Shown here piece by piece: positions 51,223-57,953 of a stretch of DNA of 64,000 nt. Position numbers and translations under genes: made by a program. Source of the DNA: Streptomyces bambusae (GTDB taxonomy: Bacteria; Actinomycetota; Actinomycetes; Streptomycetales; Streptomycetaceae); assembly GCF_020532645.1 (NCBI RefSeq), contig NZ_JAJAUZ010000020.1, positions 1 through 64,000 on the forward strand, read 5' to 3'. The notes under the pieces were generated by a model. It saw only the letters and a list, made by a program, of their open reading frames with translations. It was not told the origin of the DNA and did not search any database. The first letter of the stretch is position 1. Every line of letters begins with the position of its first letter.

Positions 51223-52503
51223 ATGCCGCAGACCCGCCACCGGATATGCCGACACCGCCGGACCAGCGCCTACATCGGACTCACCGCGCTGGCGCTCGGC
51301 GTCACCGCCACCGCCAGCGACGGCATGGGAACCCGGCCCCGCACCACCGCCGGCCCCGTGGCGGCCGCCGCGAACGAGACGGCCCTGGCGCCCTGCCGGA
51401 TCTCCGGCGCGATGGGCGTCCAGATGTCGGAGGGCCTGCCGACGCCGCCCGGCTACTCGCGCTCCACCGGCGAGGTCCGGGCCCTGAACCTGATGATCGA
51501 CTTCCCGGACGCCAAGGGTGAGGGCACGGCGAAGGACCGGCTGGCCGAGTTCTTCCCGCAGACCTCGGACTGGTTCCGCACCAGCTCGTACGGGCGGCTC
51601 GTGTACCTGCCGGAGGCTCCGGTGACGGACTGGCTGCGGATGCCGATGCCGTTCGCCGCGTACGGGATCGAGCGGGGCTCCCCGTACGAGCCGGGGTACC
51701 GGCAGCTGGTCGAGCACATCGTGAAGGCGGCCGACCCGGAGGTGGATTTCAGCAAGTACGACCTGGTCAACATCCTCGTGACGCCGAACGCCGGGCCCTC
51801 GGCGCTCGACACCGTGCTGTCGGTGACCTTCTCCGGGAACGGGGAGGCGCCGGTCGCCGACGGGGTGCCGCTCGCCAACACCTCGTTCGTCTACAGCCGG
51901 CAGGACGACGGCTCCGGGTCCTACCGGGAGACCGGATACCGGGTGCTTCCGCACGAGAACGGGCACGTCTTCGGGCTGCCCGACCTCTACACCGCCGACG
52001 GCGGCGGCACGGTCGGCCACTGGGACATCATGAGCGAGGACTGGGGCGCCAACAACGACCTGCTCGGCTGGCACAAGTGGAAGCTGGGCTGGCTGGACGG
52101 CGAGCAGATCGGCTGCGCCTCCCGGCCGGGCACCAGCGACCACGTGCTCAGCCCGCTGGCCGTGAAGGGCGGCACCAAGCTGGCCTTCGTCCCGGTGTCC
52201 GGGTCCGCCGGGTTCGCCGTCGAGGTGCGGACGCTCGCCGGCAACGACGAGGCGGTGTGCAAACCCGGCGTGCTGATCTACAAGGTCGACTCGGAGGTGG
52301 ACACCGGGCGCGGTCCGGTCACCATCTCCGACAGCGCCGCGGAGAGCGGCGGCTGCACCCGGCGGCCCAACGTGCACGCGGAACTCTCGGACGCGCCGTT
52401 CGGGCCGGGCGAGACCTTCACGGACGAGGAGAGCGGCATCAGCATCTCGGTGGTGGGGGAACTGCGGAACGGGAACTACCAGGTGCGGATCACCCGGCCG
52501 TGA
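51223..52503 (+). CDS. Secreted M6 family (immune inhibitor A-like) metalloprotease
   Basis: 426 residues. An N-terminal signal region (to about 45) with a basic start RHRICRHRR is followed by the protease domain (about 75-320). The zinc site is H244-E245-N-G-H248 in HENGHVFGLPDLYTADGGG, followed by GHWDIMS. The C-terminal part is beta-rich. It should cut extracellular proteins. GAAGG precedes ATG 51223. The gene is divergent from the TetR gene and has a Crp-type palindrome upstream. Confidence 0.9.
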   Translation: MPQTRHRICRHRRTSAYIGLTALALGVTATASDGMGTRPRTTAGPVAAAANETALAPCRISGAMGVQMSEGLPTPPGYSRSTGEVRALNLMIDFPDAKGEGTAKDRLAEFFPQTSDWFRTSSYGRLVYLPEAPVTDWLRMPMPFAAYGIERGSPYEPGYRQLVEHIVKAADPEVDFSKYDLVNILVTPNAGPSALDTVLSVTFSGNGEAPVADGVPLANTSFVYSRQDDGSGSYRETGYRVLPHENGHVFGLPDLYTADGGGTVGHWDIMSEDWGANNDLLGWHKWKLGWLDGEQIGCASRPGTSDHVLSPLAVKGGTKLAFVPVSGSAGFAVEVRTLAGNDEAVCKPGVLIYKVDSEVDTGRGPVTISDSAAESGGCTRRPNVHAELSDAPFGPGETFTDEESGISISVVGELRNGNYQVRITRP

Positions 52504-52536
52504 GGGGCCGGGGACCCGTACGCCCGTCACCCGCGG

Positions 52537-53547
52537 TCAGATCCGCGTCTCCTCGCGGCGTCCCATCGCAGCCGCGTCGGGTATGACGAGCAGCTTGCCG
52601 GTGGTACGCCGGGCCTCCAGATCGCTGTGGGCCCGGGCGGCCTCGGACAGCGCGTAGCGGCCCGTTACGGCGACCTCAAGTGCCTCGGAGCGCACCCACT
52701 CGAACACATCGGCGGCCCGTCGGAGCAGTTCGGACCGGTCGGCGATGTAGTCCCCAAGGCTGGGCCTGATCAGGGTCAGCGAACCGCCGTGGGCGAGCCG
52801 GATCGGATCGAACGGCGGCACGGCACCACTTGCCGCGCCGAAGAGCACGAGATGGCCGCGGGTTCGCAGGCTGGCGAGACTCGCATCGAAGGTGTGCGCG
52901 CCGACGCCGTCGAAGACGACCGGCAGTCCCCGACCGCCGTTGAGCCGCCGCACCTCGGCTGCGAGATCGTCGACCGCGGAGGAAAGGATCACCTCGGCCG
53001 CCCCGGCGCGCTTCGCCAGCTCGGCCTTCGCCGTGGTCGACGTCGTGCCGATCACCCTGCCGCCGAGATGGGTGATGAGCTGGGTCAAGAGCAGCCCCAT
53101 GCCGCCGGCAGCCGCATGCACGAGCACCGTGTCGCCCCGCTGAACCGGGTAGGCGTCCTTGACGAGATAGTGCGCCGTCATGCCTTGCAGGAGCACGGCG
53201 GCGGCGCTCTCGAAGCCGATGTCGTCGGGCAGCGGCACCAGCCGGGAGGCGTCCACGACGGCCCGCTCGGCGTACGTGCCGGGAATCTCCACCCACCCGA
53301 CCCGGTCCCCCACTGCGACGTCGGCGACGCCGGGTCCGACCTCGACGACCGTGCCGGCGCCCTCGGCGCCCGGGGTGAAGGGCAGCGGGAGGCTGTACCG
53401 GCCTTCGCGGTGGTAGACGTCGAGGAAGTTGACCCCGGATGCGGCGACCTCCACGACCGCCTCGCCCGGCCCCGGCCGCGGCTGGTCCACTGTGGCCTCC
53501 TGCAGCACCTCGGGACCGCCCACTTCGTACACCTGAATCGCTCGCAT
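52537..53547 (-). CDS. Quinone oxidoreductase / zinc-type alcohol dehydrogenase superfamily
   Basis: 336 residues. MDR-family features: ASGVNFLDVYHREGRYSLPLPFTPGAEGAGTVVEVG, the NADPH-binding motif VLVHAAAGGMGLLLTQL, and VVFDGVGAHTF. Zinc-binding cysteines are absent, as in QOR/zeta-crystallin enzymes that reduce quinones with NADPH. ATG 53547 has GGAGGG four bases away. Codon use has slightly more A/T at third positions than its neighbours. It is convergent with the M6 gene. Confidence 0.92.
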   Translation of the reverse strand: MRAIQVYEVGGPEVLQEATVDQPRPGPGEAVVEVAASGVNFLDVYHREGRYSLPLPFTPGAEGAGTVVEVGPGVADVAVGDRVGWVEIPGTYAERAVVDASRLVPLPDDIGFESAAAVLLQGMTAHYLVKDAYPVQRGDTVLVHAAAGGMGLLLTQLITHLGGRVIGTTSTTAKAELAKRAGAAEVILSSAVDDLAAEVRRLNGGRGLPVVFDGVGAHTFDASLASLRTRGHLVLFGAASGAVPPFDPIRLAHGGSLTLIRPSLGDYIADRSELLRRAADVFEWVRSEALEVAVTGRYALSEAARAHSDLEARRTTGKLLVIPDAAAMGRREETRI

Positions 53548-53757
53548 GACCCTCCAATTTCGGCTCGTTCCCCTCCAACCCCCTTGCATGGCCGTTCGAT
53601 TCCCGGCAGGCAGACCAGCCCGCCGGCGCCCCGTCCCCGCTCGCGGGCCCGTCCAGTGGGAGTGCAGGGCGGGTCCGGATCCGCTCGCGGATCCGGACGG
53701 GCGCGACGGGCCGGGCCTATGGTCGTGCCATCGGACGATCACCCCAGGGAGACCCTG

Positions 53758-54510
53758 ATGACGGCCCTGCTGCGCCTGCGCCCCCTCTCGACCGCCACCA
53801 CCCGGCTGGTCTGCTTCCCGCACGCGGGCGGCTCCGCCGGTTTCTTCCGGGACTGGGCCGACCACGTGCTGCTCTCCACGGAGCTGCTGGCCGTGCAGTA
53901 CCCGGGGCGCGAGACCCGGATCCGCGAGCCGCTGGTGCCCGAGCTGCACGCCCTCGCCGACGAGATCACCGAGGCCCTGCTCGCCGAACCGGTGCGCCCC
54001 ACCGCCCTGTTCGGGCACAGCATGGGCGCGGCCCTCGCGTACGAGACGATGCTCCGGCTGGAGGCCGCGGGTGCGGACCACTTCACGCGGTTGTGCGTGT
54101 CCGGGCGGCGGATGAGCGGGTTCGACGCGCAGATCCCGCAGGAGCCGTTCTCCGACGCGGAGCTGGACCGGCGGCTGCGGAGCCTGGGCGGCACGGATCC
54201 GGAGGTGCTGGAGCACCCCGAACTGCGGGATCTGTTCTTCCCGATCATCCGGAACGATTTCTTCCTGATCGACCGCTACCGGCCCGACCCGGCGGCGCCG
54301 CGGCTGCGGGCCGAGGTGGTCTCCGCGACGGGCGACGACGATCCGAGGATCACGCCGGAGCAGGCGGCGGAGTGGGCGACCGTCACCACCGGGCCGTCGA
54401 GCACGCACGTCTTCCCCGGCGACCACTTCTACCTGACCGACCACATCGAGACACTGGCCCGGCTTGCCACCACCCGCCTCGCCGTTCCGCGCCTGGCCAC
54501 GGCCCGCTGA
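53758..54510 (+). CDS. Type II thioesterase (stand-alone)
   Basis: 250 residues, alpha/beta hydrolase. LVCFPHAGGSAGFFRDWADHV, YPGRETRIREP, nucleophile S88 in GHSMGAALAYE, and the catalytic His in FPGDHFYLTDH give the full TEII pattern. Such enzymes clear misprimed or stalled acyl groups from PKS and NRPS carrier proteins. No PKS, NRPS or carrier protein gene lies in this window, so it is an orphan here. GGGAG precedes ATG 53758. Confidence 0.93.
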   Translation: MTALLRLRPLSTATTRLVCFPHAGGSAGFFRDWADHVLLSTELLAVQYPGRETRIREPLVPELHALADEITEALLAEPVRPTALFGHSMGAALAYETMLRLEAAGADHFTRLCVSGRRMSGFDAQIPQEPFSDAELDRRLRSLGGTDPEVLEHPELRDLFFPIIRNDFFLIDRYRPDPAAPRLRAEVVSATGDDDPRITPEQAAEWATVTTGPSSTHVFPGDHFYLTDHIETLARLATTRLAVPRLATAR

Positions 54511-54554
54511 GGCCGCCCACGGGCCCCCGACATCGGCTAACCTGTCCTCGACCC

Positions 54555-54627
54555 GCCTTCGTAGCTCAGGGGATAGAGCACGGCTCTCCTAAAGCCGGTG
54601 TCGCAGGTTCGAATCCTGCCGGGGGCA
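54555..54627 (+). tRNA. tRNA-Arg (anticodon CCU)
   Basis: 73 bases. Acceptor GCCTTCG pairs with CGGGGGC (two G-U pairs), the D arm is GCTC/GAGC, the anticodon arm CGGCT/AGCCG has loop CTCCTAA giving anticodon CCT, and the T arm GCAGG-TTCGAAT-CCTGC is canonical. The CCA end is not encoded. It reads AGG, a rare codon in such GC-rich genomes. Confidence 0.95.
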
Positions 54628-54706
54628 CGTGAACAGCAGGCTCCTCGCCCGACCGGGCGGGGGGCCTGCGGTGTTTTCCGGGGCTTCCGGCGGCACGTGC
54701 GCGCGC

Positions 54707-55312
54707 TCAGGTGCGGACGAGGTCGGCGTAGAAGATCACGTTGTTGGCCCGGTGGCCGTTCTTCAGGGGGCCGCCGCAGGTGAGCAGGCGGAGTTCGGGG
54801 CGGTCGGTGGGGCCGTAGACCTTGCCGGTCGGGAAGCGTTCCTTGGGGACGTCCTCGACCTCCCGGACGCGGAAGGCGGCCGTGCGGCCGTCCGCGCGGG
54901 GGACCTCGATGCGGTCGCCCGGCTTGATCTTCGCGACGTCCTTCATGAGGGCGGGGCCGTGCTTGGTGTCGTAGTGGGCGACGAGGACGGCGGCACCGCG
55001 CTCGCCGGGGGTGGGGCCGGCGGTCCACCAGCCGGGGGTGTCGGCGTCGGTGTCCGCGTCGGGGACGGCCAGCTCGCCGGAGTCGTCCGTGGTGAGGTCG
55101 AGCATTTTTGCCGCGGCCACGTGGGCGGTGGGGATGCGGAGGCCCGTCGGGCGGGACTCCGGCATCGGTTGCGCGGTGTCTGCTGCCGGGGCGGCGGCCG
55201 TGCTCACGACCTCCGGGTCGGGGGCGATCGCGGCTCCGCCGCAGGCGGTGAGCGTGAGCGAGAGGGTGGCGGCGGCGAGGGCGGCGAGGGCGGTGCGGGT
55301 CAGCGTGGGCAT
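54707..55312 (-). CDS. Class F sortase-like lipoprotein
   Basis: 201 residues. The signal peptide ends with a lipobox (LTLTAC, Cys24). The sortase fold shows H113 in LVAHYDTKHGPA, active-site C179 in LRLLTCGGPLKNGHRANNV and R188 downstream. Class F sortases are common in actinobacteria but their substrates are poorly known. Lipid anchoring is unusual because most sortases are held by a membrane helix. The window also encodes an LAETG substrate at 36913, though class E enzymes usually handle that signal. Confidence 0.85.
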   Translation of the reverse strand: MPTLTRTALAALAAATLSLTLTACGGAAIAPDPEVVSTAAAPAADTAQPMPESRPTGLRIPTAHVAAAKMLDLTTDDSGELAVPDADTDADTPGWWTAGPTPGERGAAVLVAHYDTKHGPALMKDVAKIKPGDRIEVPRADGRTAAFRVREVEDVPKERFPTGKVYGPTDRPELRLLTCGGPLKNGHRANNVIFYADLVRT

Positions 55313-55688
55313 CGGGAGGCTCCGGGGGACGTTCTGACGACGCCGTCGACGCTACGGCGAGCGTGTACGGGGCGTCCCTCGGCCGCGTAACGGTCGCCCG
55401 GCCGTGCCGGCGCGATCCCGTAACCACCCCGGGGCTCCGCCCCGCACCCCGCGCCTCAATCGCCGGCGGGGCTCAGTGATTCGGGGCTCCGCCCCACACC
55501 CCGCTCCTCAAGCGCCGGAGGGGCTTGATCTGGGGCTCTGCCCCTGGCCCCCGCGCCTCAAACGCCGGCGGGGCTGGATTTGCCCGCGGGCCGAGGCCCG
55601 GCAGGGGCAAGATCCAGCCCGTCCGGCGTTTGAGGACCGGGGTCCGGGGCGGAGCCCCGGGACCAGGCCCGGCGGCGGAGCCGGCCTG
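55313..55688. other. 376-base intergenic region made mostly of repeats
   Basis: It lies between the sortase start and the stop of a 58-residue gene, both minus strand. It is largely filled by the repeat array at 55431-55657. No gene is visible. Confidence 0.7.
55431..55657. repeat. Array of four diverged intergenic repeats, the last inverted
   Basis: Direct copies start at 55431, 55483 and 55532, each with GGGGCTCCGCCCC (one as GGGGCTCTGCCCC), then CTCAA-CGCCGG-GGGGCT. A fourth copy at about 55604-55657 is the reverse complement (GTCCGGCGTTTGAGG, then GGGGCGGAGCCCC). The family is the same as at 47094-47184. Confidence 0.9.
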
Positions 55689-55865
55689 TCAGCTCAGGCC
55701 CTTCGTGCGTTCGCCGATCCGGTCGCCCTGGGGGCTGCCCGCCCGCTTGAGGGCCGCCTTCGTGTGCAGGCCGCCCTTCACCTTGCTGCGGAGGGGATGG
55801 TCGAGGCCGTGCCCCTTCGTCCACGGCGCCTCGGTGGTGCGGGGTTCCTTCTTCTCTTTGGCCAT
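55689..55865 (-). CDS. Small basic conserved protein, 58 aa
   Basis: MAKEKKEPRTTEAPWTKGHGLDHPLRSKVKGGLHTK and a short basic end. It is hydrophilic with no membrane segment. AGGAG precedes ATG 55865. It lies 74 bases downstream of the membrane protein gene on the same strand. Similar small Lys/Arg-rich proteins occur in streptomycetes; function unknown. Confidence 0.65.
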   Translation of the reverse strand: MAKEKKEPRTTEAPWTKGHGLDHPLRSKVKGGLHTKAALKRAGSPQGDRIGERTKGLS

Positions 55866-55939
55866 CCCGTCGTCACTCCTTCGGAGTCTCATCGGACTAT
55901 TCGGAGCATATGCCGCACCTCGTGACTCGGCACGCGGAG

Positions 55940-57844
55940 CTAAGGCCGGACGCCGGCGATCAGCGATTCGGGACAGGCCGTCCCCCGCGGCAGCTGGTAC
56001 GGCGCCGCCACCCGGTACTCGCCGGGCGCCGGGGCCAGCAGGGTGGTCCATTCGTCGCCGTGCTCGTCCGCCGGCGTGCGGAACAGGCAGCCCGCCACGT
56101 TCGCCTCCTCCGTCGGCGGCGTCACGCTGCGGCCCTCGCGGTCCACCAGGCCCAGCCACGGCGAGTACGGGATCCGGATCCGGACCGCGCCGGCCTCGCG
56201 TACGTCCACGACCAGCTCCCCCGCCCCGGCCCGCCGCACCGTCGCCGGCGGGTCCGCCAGCGGGGTCGGGCCGCCGACCCGGAACAGCTGCCAGTTCGCG
56301 TCCCCCCACACCCGCTCCAGGTACGGCACCCCGCCCCGGATCAGCTCCGCCTCGTCCACGCCGCCCGAGTCCGGCTTGTCCGCCGGCAGCACGACGTAGT
56401 GGACGGCCCAGCGGTCGAGCCACTCGCGGTAGTTCTGCGCGTCGAGGGTGTCGTCGTAGAAGAGCGGGTTGCGCTCCAGGTCCGCCTGCCGGTTCCAGCC
56501 GCGTGCGAGGTTCACGTACGGCGCCAGCGCCGAGGACTCCCGGTGACTGCTCGCCGGCACCACCTCGACCCGGCCGCGGTCCGCCCCCACCTGCTGGAGC
56601 CGGTCCACCAGCGGCGCCAGCTCGCGCGCCCAGGCCGCCTTCGGGGTGGTGCGGACGACGTCCATGACGCTGTTGGTCGCGATCCACGCGTTCAGACCGG
56701 TGAAGGCGAGCACCAGCAGGTACCACCGCCGGCTGCGCGGCACCGCGTACGGCAGGGCCGCCAGCAGCACCACCCCCGCGAAGAGCATCGCGAGCCGGGT
56801 GACGTTCGAGCCGACCTGCGAGTCCACCGCCCAGGTCAGGAACACGCCCGCCGCGTACACCCCGGCCGCCAGCCGCACGGTCCGCCACTCGGCGGGTACG
56901 AGCAGCAGCACGAGCACGCCGAACAGGAACGGCAGCGACACCGACGCCAGCGACATCGGCTGGGTGCCGGAGAAGGGGAACAGCCACGCCGACAGCCCGA
57001 CCACCGCGACCGGCGGCAGCCCCAGGCAGAACGCACCCGGCCGCCGCCCGGCCAGGAACAGCGCGGCCGCGACCACCCCGAGGAACAGGCCCGCGACCGG
57101 CGAGGCGGCCGTCGCCAGGCCCGCCAGCGGGACCGCCACCGCGGCCTTGCCCCACCGCAGCAACAGGCCCCGGCGGCAGCCGCAGCGCGGGACGGCGTGC
57201 GGGCAGCGGGACCACTTGCGCGGCCAGCAGAACACCGCCGCCACCGCGCCGAGCGCGAACATCAGGCCGAGACCGAAGGTCACCCGCCCGGACACCGCGT
57301 TGCACAGCAGGGCGAAGACGCCGGCGAGGGCCGGCGGCAGCGGGTTGCGCACGGCACCCCGGCAGCGGAAGAGGATCAGCGTCACCAGACCGGCCGAGAC
57401 CGTGCCGGCGATCATCATCGTGGTGCGGACGCCGAGCACGGACATCAGGTAAGGGGACACCACGCTGTACGAGACCGGGTGCATGCCGCCGTACCAGGCG
57501 AGGTTGTACGCGGAGTCCGGGTGCCGGCCGACGAACTCGGCCCAGGCGTCCTGGGCGGCCAGGTCGCCGCCGCTGTTGGCGACGAGGAAGAACCACGCCA
57601 CGTGCAGGACTCCGGCAAGCGCGGTGACCGCGCCGACGACGGAGCCGACGGGGTAACGGGCGCGGAACCGGGCGAGGGCGGAGGTGTCCGGGGCCACCGC
57701 CTCCGCGGCCACCCCGGATCCGGGTATGCCGGGGCCGCCGTCCCGGTCCCGGCCGGGGCCACGGCCCTGGTCGCGGCCGTCCGACGGCGGCTGCGCCGCG
57801 TCCTGCGCGCCTGCCTCCGGCGATGCCGGCTCAGCGGTCGTCAC
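55940..57844 (-). CDS. Large membrane protein, GT-C-like
   Basis: 634 residues. A Pro/Gly/Asp-rich cytoplasmic N-terminus (about 50 residues) is followed by about 12 helices and a soluble extracytoplasmic C-terminal domain of about 210 residues. After the first helix comes NSGGDLAAQDAWAEFVGRHPDSAYNLAWYGGMHP, an acidic outer loop like that of GT-C glycosyltransferases using polyprenyl-sugar donors. Such proteins are often labelled MFS transporter in streptomycetes, but the loop pattern does not support that. GTG 57844 is the only plausible start. Confidence 0.75.
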   Translation of the reverse strand: MTTAEPASPEAGAQDAAQPPSDGRDQGRGPGRDRDGGPGIPGSGVAAEAVAPDTSALARFRARYPVGSVVGAVTALAGVLHVAWFFLVANSGGDLAAQDAWAEFVGRHPDSAYNLAWYGGMHPVSYSVVSPYLMSVLGVRTTMMIAGTVSAGLVTLILFRCRGAVRNPLPPALAGVFALLCNAVSGRVTFGLGLMFALGAVAAVFCWPRKWSRCPHAVPRCGCRRGLLLRWGKAAVAVPLAGLATAASPVAGLFLGVVAAALFLAGRRPGAFCLGLPPVAVVGLSAWLFPFSGTQPMSLASVSLPFLFGVLVLLLVPAEWRTVRLAAGVYAAGVFLTWAVDSQVGSNVTRLAMLFAGVVLLAALPYAVPRSRRWYLLVLAFTGLNAWIATNSVMDVVRTTPKAAWARELAPLVDRLQQVGADRGRVEVVPASSHRESSALAPYVNLARGWNRQADLERNPLFYDDTLDAQNYREWLDRWAVHYVVLPADKPDSGGVDEAELIRGGVPYLERVWGDANWQLFRVGGPTPLADPPATVRRAGAGELVVDVREAGAVRIRIPYSPWLGLVDREGRSVTPPTEEANVAGCLFRTPADEHGDEWTTLLAPAPGEYRVAAPYQLPRGTACPESLIAGVRP

Positions 57845-57888
57845 TCGTCACACCCCACATCGTCCCGCCCACCCCCTGGGCTGGACGT

Positions 57889-57924
57889 GTTCCGGCGCCC
57901 CGGGGTTGCCCGGGGCGCCGGAAC
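57889..57924. terminator. Hairpin after the D,D-carboxypeptidase gene
   Basis: A perfect 16-bp stem (57889-57904 with 57909-57924) and a GTTG loop lie 30 bases past the stop. Confidence 0.8.
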
Positions 57925-57953
57925 ACATCGTGCCCGTCCTGGGCCCGGCTGCC

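Noticed and set aside
55940..57844. MFS transporter label for the 634-residue membrane protein
   Set aside because: No MFS motif A is present and it has a large soluble outer C-terminal domain, so a GT-C-like description fits better.
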